Positions 38,001 to 48,730 of a DNA stretch of 64,000 bases are shown in pieces. How positions within the stretch are numbered: the first letter of the stretch is position 1; the number at the start of each line of letters is the position of its first letter. The stretch is from Apostichopus japonicus (lineage: Eukaryota; Echinodermata; Holothuroidea; Aspidochirotida; Stichopodidae): assembly GCF_037975245.1 (NCBI RefSeq), contig NC_092569.1, positions 20,329,001-20,393,000 of the forward strand, read 5' to 3'. The notes under the pieces were generated by a model. The model did not search any database. It was given only the letters and a program-made list of their open reading frames with translations, and was not told where the DNA came from. The position numbers and the translations under genes were made by a program.

Positions 38001-38256
38001 TTTTATTGTTTAATCTTCAGGTGGTTCTGGTGGTTTCGGGAGTCGCTTGAATTATTCCTTCAGTACCTCGGACAAGAACAATGGAGGATGTTCGGATGAC
38101 TACCATTGTGGCTGGTGGTTCCGGGAATGTAGGACACGTTCCCTCAACGGTGACTATCATGCAGCACTGAATGTAAGGTCAGGTGTATCCTGGTATAGAC
38201 AGTCTGATTACTATGATAATATCGAGTATACTGAGATGAAGATAAAGCCTGTCTAG
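25740..38256 (+). CDS. FReD gene 2: secreted EGF-fibrinogen-related protein, seven exons
   Basis: Predicted exons: 25740-25794, 27814-27900, 31562-31633, 32026-32135, 33368-33676, 35636-35900, 38021-38256, with lengths and phases identical to gene 1 (377 aa). Domain order is the same: signal peptide, short one-Cys segment, linkers, EGF-like domain, FReD. Intron 2 carries the TIR element with a nested LINE endonuclease fragment; intron 5 carries the splice-donor minisatellite and a hAT-like element. In the last exon the Cys in RCLNG of genes 1 and 3 is Ser (RSLNG), leaving one FReD Cys possibly unpaired. No stop or frameshift seen. The role as a secreted lectin-like recognition protein is inferred from the family. 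Confidence 0.85.
25972..26058. repeat. TA dinucleotide microsatellite in gene 2 intron 1
   Basis: A nearly pure TA run of about 87 bp. Gene 1 has only a short GTATAC at the same place (about 5761). Confidence 0.95.
27814..27900 (+). CDS. FReD gene 2 exon 2: N-terminal segment with single Cys
   Basis: 87 nt, phase 1 to 1, with GT/AG borders. Differs from gene 1 at Y to H (RGHFKC) and A to T (HTTNE); the lone Cys is conserved. Confidence 0.75.
28824..28887 (+). pseudogene. Degenerate duplicate of linker exon 4, unit 2
   Basis: Same relic as 8953-9016: acceptor-like TCTAG, exon 4-like sequence, no donor. Confidence 0.55.
29661..30694 (+). mobile_element. LINE (non-LTR retrotransposon) 5' fragment nested in TIR element
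   Basis: About 1034 bp replacing the 107 bp seen in unit 1 (9796-9902). It contains the endonuclease part of a non-LTR retrotransposon only: no reverse transcriptase, no 3' tail, no target duplication. It may have arrived by recombination or repair rather than target-primed insertion. Confidence 0.85.
29767..30636 (+). pseudogene. LINE ORF2 endonuclease domain, truncated and frameshifted
   Basis: About 289 codons from a GTG; the true start is uncertain. An APE-type endonuclease is recognised from CSLWNARSI (res. 62-70), LTETWL (91-96, catalytic Glu), ITGDFNFH (206-213), HTLDLIIT (247-254) and a DHH near 273-275. The family normally continues into reverse transcriptase. Here the frame ends at TGA 30634-30636, while the next frame stays open past that point ([16 protein letters not shown]), showing a +1 frameshift near 30626. 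Probably CR1/Rex-like by motif style; clade not proven. Inactive. Confidence 0.85.
31562..31633 (+). CDS. FReD gene 2 exon 3: Thr/Ser-rich linker
   Basis: 72 nt, phase 1 to 1, donor GATG|GTAGGC. Same as gene 1 except GTA to ATA (Val to Ile) near the end. Confidence 0.75.
32026..32135 (+). CDS. FReD gene 2 exon 4: linker with Cys before EGF domain
   Basis: 110 nt, phase 1 to 0. Ser/Thr-rich stretch, then [15 protein letters not shown]; donor CAG|GTAAGA. Confidence 0.82.
33368..33676 (+). CDS. FReD gene 2 exon 5: EGF-like domain and FReD N-terminus
   Basis: 309 nt, phase 0 to 0. EGF-like module with six Cys plus NEDC upstream, then [17 protein letters not shown] and [11 protein letters not shown]. 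Donor ACG|GTAAGT heads the minisatellite. Confidence 0.93.
33652..34525 (+). repeat. 77-bp minisatellite from exon 5 end plus splice donor, gene 2
   Basis: About twelve copies including the exon, most keeping GGATGGACGGTAAGTCTA. Two adjacent units near 33850-34000 are almost identical, indicating recent expansion. The last units are decayed (GGTACGT near 34447, GGTAAAT near 34516). Confidence 0.92.
34843..35242. mobile_element. 400-bp hAT-like MITE in gene 2 intron 5
   Basis: Perfect 12-bp terminal inverted repeats CAGTGGCGGAGC and GCTCCGCCACTG, with the 8-bp target duplication AACCTGTG at 34835-34842 and 35243-35250. Gene 1 has one AACCTGTG (13595-13602), an empty site. An 8-bp duplication and CAGTG terminus fit hAT. 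No coding capacity; C tracts inside. Confidence 0.92.
35636..35900 (+). CDS. FReD gene 2 exon 6: central FReD
   Basis: 265 nt, phase 0 to 1. [45 protein letters not shown]. No stop. Confidence 0.93.
38021..38256 (+). CDS. FReD gene 2 exon 7: C-terminal FReD and stop
   Basis: Acceptor CTTCAG, phase 1, stop TAG 38254-38256. [20 protein letters not shown] shows Ser in place of the fourth Cys. Ends YTEMKIKPV. Confidence 0.92.
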
Positions 38257-38379
38257 TGCGTTGTAGATGTTTAGAATAATTCTCAGCTTTGAATAATCTA
38301 GAGATAACTTAAACATCATACAAAGAGAATGATGTTAAACTGATCACCATCGGCAGTGAAACAAGTCATTGATGTTGAA

Positions 38380-38385
38380 AATAAA
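38380..38385 (+). terminator. Polyadenylation signal AATAAA, gene 2
   Basis: AATAAA 124 nt after the stop, conserved with genes 1 and 3. Confidence 0.7.
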
Positions 38386-40139
38386 GAAATAAGACACATT
38401 AAAAATAGTTAATTGTTAAATATCCGTGTTTAGACCTCCTGCTATCATTCTTATAATGATGTATATTTAATGTTTGTTACACAGAGTGAACCTGTAAGTA
38501 TATGTGGTAAATAGCTACTTTATTTCCCTCAATTTTACTTCAATGCGTAATATTTAGATTGACATTACGATTAAAGTTAGTGTCTGGAATTTAGCAACTT
38601 CTGTTTGTTTCTTTGGTTGTTTTTTTTATCAAAAAAAATTATGTTATAATAACTGGTTACCTTTCATAACTCACAGATCACTAGTGGATTGACTGATGTG
38701 TGTTAATTGTAGCCTGTAGGTTCTTAATGATAACAACAGATTAACGTTAGAGCTGATAATTATCACCTCAGCTGACAGACCTACTTAGAAACAGAAATCA
38801 TGTTAGTCCAGTTGCTAAATACATGAAATACATACATAAAATTAAATACATCGGTATTGCAAAGTGATAGGTAAAATACTGCCTTTGTTTTAAATTGTAA
38901 CTGACATAATTTCTCACCAAGATTTCATCATCTACTCTGGCTGTATTGAAACAAACTATAAATAAATTCAAAGCAGGAAAAGTTATCGTTGTTAACAATC
39001 TACATTAATGATTATTAAAACAGTCTATGTACTATCATTCTTTATAAATAATCTTTGTCGATCCAGAAATTATCGCAAATTTATTCGAAAAATATCCGCG
39101 AAGAAGAATACAACGTTCAGAAAGGAACATCAAGCAGGGGAGCTTGATATTAGTATATATTACGTAACTTGTTGTGCGACGAAATTAGTAACAGTCTCAA
39201 AATTGTAGGCAAAATCGGATAATGCCGGACGAAGAATTGGCTAAGATTGTATGTATTCGCTATTATTCTTCAATAATGGTAAAGACGAAGCAAAACCAGA
39301 TAAATTATTTATTTGTAGTTAATATCCATCCTCTTTCCCTTCCCTTATCATCGTGTTCAATTATCCATGAGTATCATTTCACTTTAATCTATTACAAATG
39401 GTTATAGAAAGAAACAATTTAAGATAATTTCATAAATATATTTATAAATGTAATTTGGAGATTCGATGAATATATGTAGTCACTCAAAAGTTAGCTTATT
39501 TCTTGTTATTGCCCTCTTTTCGTCGTTCTTTCTGTCTCCATTATGTCTCCAAAATTTCTTCTATCGTTTTAAACAATTCCAGATTAATCAACCCCAATTG
39601 TGCAACAGATATATGAAATGGATTATCCATCCGTAATATGCCAGTTTACTTAATTCCCGACTCCCAAATCTGATAATTTACATAATCCGTCCTCGATATA
39701 TCACTTTAGAAACCTTTTGTAGCTTCCATGGTTATAGATGCTGTCATGATTCACCCCCCCCCCCCGCTCTGTCTTCCCCTAGGAATCAGCATCGGAATCA
39801 GTTTCCATATACATCGGAACCAGCTTCATCGGTCCCACGGTTACACTTCCTCCTTTATCAGTTTATAAAATCCTGGATCCGCCTCAGACGACAATATCTT
39901 CTTACACTGACTTATGACGGTTGACTCATTCTCGAGGAAAACAATGTATGCTATGCTGTCTGTGTATGTATGGGGGGAGGGGGGGGGTCGTTGGGGGTTG
40001 TGGAGGTGTGTCGTGGTGGGGAGATTCGAGCGTTAGGCTGCGTGATCTAACTGATTAAGTATTCAGGCTACTAAAATGAAAATATGAACGTCACAAATGA
40101 CACTCAGGTAAATATATTTGACATGAATATTTTTATGAG
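38386..40139. other. 3' flank of gene 2, no gene recognised
   Basis: AT-rich. One copy only of the 175-bp element that is doubled in units 1 and 3. Contains the short MPDEELAKIV frame (39222-39407) and a C tract near 39753. Confidence 0.5.
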
Positions 40140-40395
40140 AGCTGCTCTCATTCTCGAAATGAACGAAATATACGGAATGAAACGGAATGAAACGAAATGA
40201 AACGGAATGAAACGGAATGAACGGGATGAGCGGGATGAGCGGGATGAGCGGGATGAGCGGGATGAGCGGGATGAGCGGGATGAACGAACGAAGGAACGAA
40301 CGAACGAAGGAACGAACGAAGGAACGAAGGAACGAAGGAACTAACGAACTAACGAACAAACGAACTAACGAACTAACGAACGAACGAATTAAATT
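40140..40395. repeat. GGATGAGCG minisatellite and GAAC/GAAGG array, unit 2
   Basis: Six or seven GGGATGAGC units, then GAAC, GAAGG and CTAACGAA variants. Confidence 0.9.
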
Positions 40396-40507
40396 GAATT
40401 GAATGAAATTAAACCAAGAAATGAAATCAATGGATTTGAAATATATTGAAATTGAATGGGATGAACGGATAAACGGATGAACGGACGGAATAAACGGACG
40501 GACGAAA

Positions 40508-40701
40508 GAACGAACGAACGAACGAACGAACGAACGAACGAACGAACGAACGAACGAACGAACGAACGAACGAACGAACGAACGAACGAACGAACGAACG
40601 AACGAACGAACGAACGAACGAACGAACGAACGAACGAACGAACGAACGAACGAACGAACGAACGAACGAACGAACGAACGAACGAACGAACGAACGAACG
40701 A
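40508..40701. repeat. Pure GAAC microsatellite, unit 2
   Basis: About 48 uninterrupted GAAC units, much longer than in unit 1 (18464-18505). It makes an artificial NERT repeat frame. Confidence 0.95.
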
Positions 40702-42245
40702 ATTAAATTGAATGGAATGGAATGGAATGGAATGAAATTAAAACCAAGAAATGAAATCCATCGATTTTAAATCTGTTGAAATTCACCGACGAAATCGATG
40801 AAAAATCGGTATATCGATGAAATCGGTAACCCATGTTGAATAAGGTGCATAGGTATACTATTATCTTTAATGTGTTCATATTTTGCAAACCATTAATATC
40901 ACAATAATCCAAAAATATCCAAAACTAGAAATTTTATTATCAAAAATATATATTTTTTGTCAGTGAACGATCAATATCCTTTTAATGAGAAGGTCAAAGA
41001 TCGTTTCTGGTCAACAATAATGAAATTATAAAAACTGTTTACACCCGCTATTTAAACGAAGTACAGTATCATATAACTTTTTTATGATTTTATGTATGAA
41101 GCCTTTATGAATACTCTATATGAAATATCTGTTTTTTTTTATCTTGTTTGTTTCTTTGTTACTTTCTTTCATTGTATGTCAAAAAAAGGGAACTGCAATA
41201 AAAGTAACAAGTGTTACAACCGCGAATATTCTCTCATAACGTTCACTTGGTTTATTAGTGTAAATGTAATACGTAGATAGAAGTCCATCTGAATCTTCTA
41301 ACTTGTATCTATCACTTTCAAAACAAACACCAATACATAATTTAACCTTAATAATTATTCGTGCAATTACAGTGTGCAGCATTGCAAGTTACAGTACCAA
41401 CGAAAACAAAGCACAGGCCAATATATGTTACTCGTACGTACGTTCATAGATGCCCTAGTATTTTCATTTGCTTGCTAAGATCGTTAATATGAATACCAGA
41501 ATACCGAGCTATTTGTAAGAAATGCAATAAAACCAGGATTATTCGAACTTTGAACTGTTAGGCAACGAATCTGAAATACGCGTAACTCTCTGCAGAAGAG
41601 CGTGACGTGTTTAAACTGTGCCATACGGTAAACGTTGTAGTGTGATAGTTATATAGTGATATAGTGATCTATTTCCGCACCGTCACTAGTAAACAACAGC
41701 TCATTATATGTTGGATGTTATTACAAGAAGCGTCAGCCCCGAATGATTGTAGTCAACAATCTAATACTGAGAGCGTATAGTCTGCATGGTTTGTACAAGG
41801 ATTCGTTTATAGATTAACGTATACATTGGATGGTTTGGTATAGAATTGAATGATCTTAGCACTAACCATACGCTATTGTTTAGGTACTATCACCATTCAT
41901 AAACCATGTTGTATGCTTATTGTATTCAATTTACGCTCTTTTCATTTTTTTGTGATTTAATTTGTTGATTTCATTAGTAATATCAATGTCAAAATACAGT
42001 ACGCCATATTCTCAAATCTAGGCATAGTTGACCTCAAACGACTTACGAGAAAACAGCAATATCTGCCAGTGTATAATTGTTTGTGTATCCTCATTTTATC
42101 CTGAATAACGAAGTATGCGAAAATCCATTTTAATAATCCAATGGAATGCGTAGTTTATAGGAAGCTGATTTAAGTTCCTTTGAAAACAACTGAGGACAGA
42201 GTCTCAGTTTGGTTGATTGAATCTTTAGTCACGTTAAACTAGTAT
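40702..42245. other. Inter-gene DNA, unit 2, no gene recognised
   Basis: Collinear with 18506-20025 of unit 1. Only short frames not preserved between copies. Confidence 0.55.
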
Positions 42246-44430
42246 GTACTAGATAGATAGATAGATAGATATTTATTTCGTCCATAAGATATGGAAATTT
42301 GTCGCCCTGCAGCAAAACACATAAAAATTAAAGTTATAAAGATACATTCAGAATACAGTAAAATATTAGTATAAACAAAACACAGAGAAGTTGAATGAAA
42401 AGGTAAGAATATCAAAAACAACAATATCCAAACATGTGAGAATAAAAAAAACACATATATACATATATAAACAAGATTATAAAACAAAAGAAACCTATCT
42501 AACATCCCTCAGGTTGAAAAAAGAAACAGAATTGGGTACAAAAGAAAACCTGAATCTGTTATGCTTAGACCATGGCATGCGAAGTCTGCTGCCTGAACGG
42601 CAGAATACATAGTTTTCGAAAAGAGGATGTGTATGGTCTTTTAATATTCCATGGGTTTTCTGGTGCACCATATCAATGTAGAGTTCATAAATAGTCTTTA
42701 AACCAATATCCCTCCCAATAGTACGGCTGGCAGCCCTTACAACCTTCTCTAATTTAATCGAAGAATCCTTTGTAAGCAGCCCGTAAAAACATATAATACT
42801 AAAAGTCAGCACGCTTTGTATCACTGACTGGTAAAAAAGTAAAAGAATAGTGTTGTCGACATTAAAATATTTCAGTTTACGTAAAAAGTACAATCGTTGG
42901 CAAGCTTTTGATCTAATTGCATCAACCTGGTCTTTGAAGTTAAGTTTACAGTCAATGATAGTACCTAGATATTTATAGTGGTGCACCTTTTCGACAATCT
43001 CATCATTAACCCTGATTTGAGCATGATCATGTGGCCGTTTTCTGAAGTCATATACTATCTCCTTAGTTTTTTTGCCATTCAATTTTAGGTAGTTTTGGTT
43101 GCACCAAGTAACAAAATCCTCGATTTCCTTCTCATACGGAGCAACAACATCGTTGTGCAGGTAACCGGTTATCACTGTATCATCAGCATATTTAATAATA
43201 GAACAGACATCGTGTTTACTTCTGCAATCGTTAGTGTATAAGCAGAAAAGGACAGGAGATAGACAGCATCCCTGAGGGGCACCTGTACTAACGGATCGAA
43301 CATCAGAGCAAATGCCATTTAATTTAACAAACTGTGGTCTGTCTCTTAAATAGTTTAAGATCCACAACAGTAACCTGCAATTTACACCCATAGCTAACAG
43401 TTTATTAATTAATAAGCGCGGCTGAATGGAGTTGAAGGCACTCGAAAAGTCAACAAATGTAGCCCTAACAAAAGAATTTGGAGTTTCCAAGTGTTGAAAA
43501 ATTTTATGCAAAAACAATAGGACTGCGTCATCAACACTTCTATTAGCTCTATATGCAAATTGCATGGGATCTATGGTAACGCCACTCTCATTTAACAAAG
43601 TCCTAAGGATAAGTTTTTCGAGACATTTCATTACGGTAGAAGTAAGTGCCACTGGACGATAATCATTTAAGGTAATGACTGTACGTGATTTTGGAACTGG
43701 GGTGATTGCAGATGTTTTCCAAATAACAGGGATCTCACCAGTATCAATTGTATCTTGAAAAATTTCAGTAAAGATGGGAGCTAACTGGGCAGAGCATAAC
43801 TTAATTACTTTGTTACTAATACGATCCGGTCCGCTAGCTTTATGTACATTTACCCGAGAAAATAGCGTACGGACCTCGTCAACTGATAAAATAACCCTGT
43901 TTAAATCATTGCACTTATCAAATAGAATTGCACGAAGAGAAAGCTGTTCTTCATTAAAATCGATCTCGTCAAATCTACAATAAAACTGATTGAGTTCATT
44001 AATGAAGTCCATAGTAGCATGTGCAGTGTCTGACTTTTTCAGTTTATGACCAGTGATGGTGGACATGACTTTCCACGCTGCGCGACTGTCGTTGCACTGA
44101 AATTTACGTTCAAGTTTCTTTCCATACTGATATTGACACCGTTTAATTTCTCTTTTAATTTCCCTTTGACGAGTTCTCGCTGTTTCGTAATCTTTGTTAT
44201 GATAGGCCACGTGTTTCTGTTTCATCAATACCTTCAAATCCTTAGATAACCACGGTTTACTGTTCGGGAATACCCATCTTGTTGTAGTTGGAACAATGGA
44301 TTCAACACAAAAGTTAATATATTCACTGACAGCTGTAACCCTATTGTTGGTGTCGTCATCTTGAAACACGCCCCAGTCGGTGCTTTCAAAGCACCCACGC
44401 AACGTCTCAGTGACTTCATCCGACCACGCA
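42246..44430 (-). mobile_element. 5'-truncated LINE (CR1/Rex-like non-LTR retrotransposon)
   Basis: Boundaries come from the empty site in unit 1 (ACTAGTAT then TTGGTATAG, about 20020-20041). Read on the minus strand it has reverse transcriptase, a short 3' UTR and an (ATCT)n tail (AGAT run at 42251-42270 on +), as in CR1/Rex-like LINEs with microsatellite tails. The endonuclease is missing. About 8 bp (TGACTGTC) of the target are absent and no target duplication is visible. It is present in unit 2; unit 3 ends before the site. Confidence 0.9.
42495..44430 (-). pseudogene. LINE reverse transcriptase ORF, 5'-truncated but open
   Basis: An uninterrupted frame of about 645 LINE codons; the open frame runs on to 44480 through flanking unit DNA, so its first 17 residues (MFLLPWNDTS...) are not LINE. 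RT motifs in order: ASGPDRISNKVIKL, WKTSAITPVPKS, NDYRPVALTS, QFAYRANRSVDDAV, ATFVDFSSAFNSI, STGAPQGCCLSPVLF and the catalytic KYADDTVI (YADD at 43179-43190 on +). The C-terminus has the TNRYRF-like tail (KHNRFRFSFVPNSVSFFNL) of CR1/Rex-type elements. The open frame points to a recent insertion. It lacks endonuclease and promoter, so it is presumably immobile. Confidence 0.9.
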
Positions 44431-44770
44431 TTGGTATAGGTTTGATCAATGCTAGTGTCATTCCATGGAAGAAGGAACAAAGGTATACTAAAAAGATTCC
44501 AGAAAAGCTGAGCTATTTACATACAAACGATTACACAAGGTCACCGTGAAGAAAGAAAAGTTGAGGGATGACCATCGAAAGACGACCACGTAAGTATGCA
44601 TTCAAAATGATGCATCTCGCGTCAGTATGGACAGCGATGGATGTGGACACAGGCGTATACAAGTCCCACCACTCCCCCGTTTAATAATGCTTCAAAGGTG
44701 CCTCAAATAAGCTCTGGCTTACCATTGGATTAAACATGTACCTACAGTACAGATATGCGTCACTTTTTAG
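44431..44770. other. Inter-gene DNA right of LINE, start of unit 3
   Basis: Homologous to 20034-20374. Contains ATGACCATCGAAAGACGACC followed by a consensus-like GTAAGT donor (near 44569-44596), seen in both units. A short first exon is possible, but no partner exon could be fixed. Confidence 0.35.
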
Positions 44771-45037
44771 ATGAACGACGAGATAATTATGACGTCAGCG
44801 ATAAGTTTGTTTTCATCTTCTAACGAAGATGGTCACAAGTTGTCATGGCGCAGTCATCAACAAACCAAGAGTATCACAGCCCTTCAAGAAGATCGACGAA
44901 AGGTTGAACGTGACCGAGATCGCTTGATTAAACTCGTCCGAGGCTCTCTTCAAGACAAACAGAACATGACGTCATGTGTATCCAACATCGACGAGTCCAA
45001 AAGTAATCTCAGACTGAAGCAAAAGCTGAAAAGCTAG
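44771..45037 (+). pseudogene. Charged ORF, copy 3 (88 codons, most complete)
   Basis: ATG to TAG frame: MNDEIIMTSAISLFSSSNED, then ITALQEDRRKVERDRDRLI and ending RLKQKLKS. Strongly charged, possibly helical, unrecognised. Compared with copy 2 an extra A near the end makes the stop. It may be an exon of an old gene or of a repeat; the three copies carry three different disruptions. Confidence 0.4.
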
Positions 45038-45144
45038 GACATTTCGGTTTGTCTACAAACCTGATGATAATGTCCATATTTAAATTTAAGTAACTGATTG
45101 ATATACCAATATGGTTTTATCTGTTTTGTTCCTGTAACAGTTGA

Positions 45145-45177
45145 ACCAGGGAGCTGTTAGAGTAGCAGCTCCCTGGT
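45145..45177. repeat. Small perfect foldback insertion, unit 3
   Basis: ACCAGGGAGCTG and CAGCTCCCTGGT form 12-bp arms around a 9-nt loop. Units 1 and 2 read straight through (CAGTTGAACAGAAAG). GTTGAAC and GTGGAAC flank it as a possible imperfect 7-bp target duplication. Could be the remnant of a CAGGG-ended (hAT-type) miniature element. Confidence 0.75.
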
Positions 45178-45275
45178 GGAACAAAAAGTATTTGCATTTC
45201 TGTTTACATAAGCTAATATGACTATGAATCAGCAAAGTGACTTTTTGGGTGTTTGTTTGCTGTAGGTTCTATTCA

Positions 45276-45374
45276 ATGGCATTACAATGTAAGACTCTTG
45301 TTTCTCGATCACTGAAAAATCTTAATTCAGCTCCATGCATACAGGGTGGATATATACATACCGAAGGAAAGTAG
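45276..45374 (+). pseudogene. Exon-like segment copy 3, early stop
   Basis: MALQCKTLVSRSLKN frame as at 373 and 20849, but GGAAAG is followed by TAG at 45372-45374. Confidence 0.3.
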
Positions 45375-48280
45375 TCAGGGACATTAAATGTCACCATGTG
45401 TTGCAAACTCGTAGACCTTACTAGAGTAGACATGGCTTTGTTTTTTCAATTTGACAATCTATACCGTTAATCTCTGCTCATTCATGTGTTGTTTCAATTT
45501 GAACAAATTATAACTTTAACTTGATATGGTCACAATCGTTCTTGTTATGCAAAGCTGCTTAATTCATTGACAGTTTGAGAAGGTGGCTGATTACATTGAT
45601 ATTCATCCTGATTGTGTATATTCGTCATTTGTTTCATACATAAATATTAACCTTATTGGCCAAAACAAATATAATTAGTTTGATTTATTATTATTATTAA
45701 TTCCTTGTTTGCATGTGAGCCGTACATAATTCATATAAAATAAAGTCATGTAAAGTTGGAGATGATAAAAACTGGACCATAATTACAAAAACACTCACTT
45801 GGCAGCTTCTCTATATATGGGCAAACAGGACGCCATTATGAGAATCAAAAATAGAAGATTAATGGAAAGGATATAAATCGTACGTCGCTAGGAGGAACCG
45901 GGATTTGTCAACACTGTGAATAAAGAAGATATGACATAAAAGAAACCTGTTCATATTATTAATTACTCTTCCACAGACTGGTGTGTACTTAATTTGATTT
46001 AGTATATACTGAATATTGCATTATATTGGCAAGTTTATGATTTAAACCTACATTGTAAATAATCATTATTCATCAACAGCCTGGTGCGTATTCAAGTTGA
46101 TAAGCTATAAACTGTATATGGCTTTAGTGTACTAAGTGAGCGATCGGCATCTAAGTTGTCTATAATAGTAAAAAGTTGCAATAAAGAATGCAATATCACT
46201 GTCTGTCTATCTATCCGTTCTGTGAAATAGGTACATTCCAAGAGTGTGTTTTGATGTGGGTGTGAATTTTATGGTGGCAGGGGGTTGGGAGAGAAGACCG
46301 TTACGGTTTGGATGGGGGGGGTGGGGGCTTCCTCAGAAGAACGATATTTTTTGTATTCGATCCATCAAGAGCAACATGACTTTGATGACGTCAGCTAATG
46401 TTCATTACACTTCGTTTATTGATTAATCACATGATTGTACAACATCTGACTTTATTTGACCGTACTAAGACACACTCGATACTATATACTGTTCATGTTC
46501 CACAGCCGTGCATCAGTAACTACTGCACTGTCTTCGCAACACGGTAACATGTGTTACAGGTGGCACAGTAATTACTGCAAAGCTGTACACGTTGCACTAC
46601 GAGTCCGAAAGGTGAAAATGCGCAGCGACTGGGTAACGAAGACTACTCACTAGCCGTACAATACGGAGTGCATGGTCAGCGCTGGCACAACACGTAGACG
46701 ACACACTGCGGTGGTTATTTTATACTGCATGCGAGATTCAGATGGTAGCCTAACTTTTCTTTAATCGTATTATTAAATCCATTTGATTGACACATTCTTC
46801 ACGGACAGGTGAGTGTGTGAAAATCTCAAATAGATACAGAACAGATACACAAAATGGGACCTAAGGTGGAGGAGGGGGAACCAAGATTTGCCTTATGGGT
46901 AGTTCCACGTCTAAATTAGGCATTGATATAGAATAGGTTACCAGCATTTACATTACATGTGAACAAATTGTCATTTGTTTTAATAAATCATCTTCGTTTA
47001 ATTATATGGTATAATATGTCCTGCACTGTTCACAACACGGAGAAATGATGTTTCTAAACGGAAGGTTCTAAACTATATCAGAAGAGATGTGAGAAAGCAT
47101 TATTATTAGCAAGACTATTTTTTATCTGTAATAAATGTCGTGTACATATATCAAACAAAACCACGACCTCGTGCTTTAATAACACAAGCCTTTTGCCTTT
47201 GCAGACATTATTAGTTTGCGATCCTTGCTGTAAATTCATCATTTACTCGTGTTGTATTGATTATGGATATGAATGAAATGTCAATCATTTGGTATATTAT
47301 AAAATAGATATGGAACGACACAAGAAACAATTGCCATCTCCAGCATTTCCATGTTACGTATCTTTGTTACGTATTAATTGAAACTATTAGTTGATCCCAT
47401 TAATAAGTCCCTTTAGCATATGAGCCGTATAAAATGCATATAAAATAAAGCCATGAAAAGTAGGAGATGATAAAAACCTGAATGAATATTACGAGCAAAA
47501 AAAAACAGTTCCCAGTAAAGTTCAAACAAGACGCTATTATAAAAAGCAAAATAGAAGATTAATGAAAAGGAAATAAGTCTAAGATTGCTAGGAGAAACCG
47601 GGATTTTAAAGACTGTGAATGAGAGAGAAATCAATTATGAAAGAAACCTGATATAGAACGACACAAGAAACAATTGACATCTCCAGCATAAGGGCAAATA
47701 TAGCCTCATTATGAAAAACAAAATAAAAAGAGAAAATTAATAAAGAGGATAACAATGTATATTGTGCCTTTTCTAGGATGAACAGTCCCTTTTCATTCAC
47801 TATGTAAAGAGAAAAAGGAGAAAGAAACGAAAGCCGTCCATACTCATTAATATGAATTTAACAAGTCGGTTTATTAATCATTGACCTGATTATACCGTAA
47901 GGCAAATACGATAATAACTCAAACTATATGCCTCGTGTGGCTTCAGATTGCGAAGTGTTTGAAATTACGCCTACATTCAAAGTGACTTATTGCAGTACGG
48001 TATATGTGTGTATCAAATCCTATATGTGTAAAGCTGCACCGTCCTTCACATCAAAATGCACCTCACTGACACCAACATGGAAAGTTCATTGTATGTATGT
48101 CATTCCGACAATTGTTTGGTCTGAACTTTGCACAGAGTCATTGTCAATATGTCTACTTGTTTCTGTTTTCATGGTAAAACATGAACATGCATGATTATAT
48201 ATTTTCCGAGTATTTCATGCCGAACACACATATACTATTCATGACCGACTATTCAAGATATAGTAAGTAAACTCCATCAA
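45375..48280. other. Upstream block of unit 3, first copy
   Basis: Collinear with 480-3020 of unit 1, with a private insertion of about 205 bp (near 46225-46430) that includes a G-rich run. No gene recognised. Confidence 0.55.
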
Positions 48281-48289
48281 ATATTTCTA

Positions 48290-48730
48290 AAATATTGATT
48301 TTCACATATCGCTATATTGTTAGAACTTTCGCCATTCTACTTGTCAGAACTTCTGCAACCATATCATGCAAATCGCAGTTTCATGAGATCACACAATAAA
48401 TTACTTCTGTGTGAAAATCGCTCAAATCGATGATGGGGCAAAAGAGCTTTTGCTACTGCTGCCCCTTCTCTGTGGAACAGCCTTCCAGAATATGTAAATA
48501 AAACACAGTCCATCTCTTGCTTCTTTTGAACTCTCTCTCAAGAATCATCTGATGAAAACTGTTTAATTAATAGTTCACTGTTGCCCATTTTTGCTTGCAT
48601 TTTTGTATTGTATTATATGTTTACTTTTTTGTTTTTTTATGTCGCAGTGTTTGTGTCACTGCGCCATGAGCGAATGTATTGACGGATAATATATATTTAT
48701 ATATTATATTATTGATTCGTTAAAATGAAG
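48290..48730 (+). mobile_element. Old LINE 3' end (CR1/L2-like fragment), unit 3
   Basis: One frame reads KRAFATAAPSLWNSLPEYV, matching the RSFAVAAPxLWNSLP signature at the C-terminus of CR1/L2-like ORF2 proteins, but a TGA and frameshift soon follow. Downstream, CACTGCGCCATGAGCGAATG and an AT tail resemble the 3' end of such elements. Decayed; absent in units 1 and 2. Confidence 0.75.

Larger units (their letters stand above)
20480..44874 (+). repeat. Tandem segmental duplication unit 2 (FReD gene 2)
   Basis: Second copy, collinear with unit 1 at high identity through exons, introns and flanks. It is longer because of a LINE RT insertion (42246-44430), a LINE EN fragment (29661-30694), a hAT-like element (34843-35242) and longer satellites. 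It lacks about 280 bp present in unit 1 (2012-2296; junction near 22497) and one copy of a 175-bp duplication in the 3' flank. Confidence 0.9.

Noticed and set aside
40477-40770. NERT-repeat ORF, and MSG/HPA/IPL repeat ORFs around 18246-18520, 40063-40402 and 63354-63620
   Set aside because: Products of reading tetranucleotide or 9-bp repeats whose unit length preserves a frame.
42495-44480. Taking the full 661-codon frame as the LINE protein
   Set aside because: Comparison with the empty site shows that codons from 44480 to 44431 lie in unit DNA outside the element.
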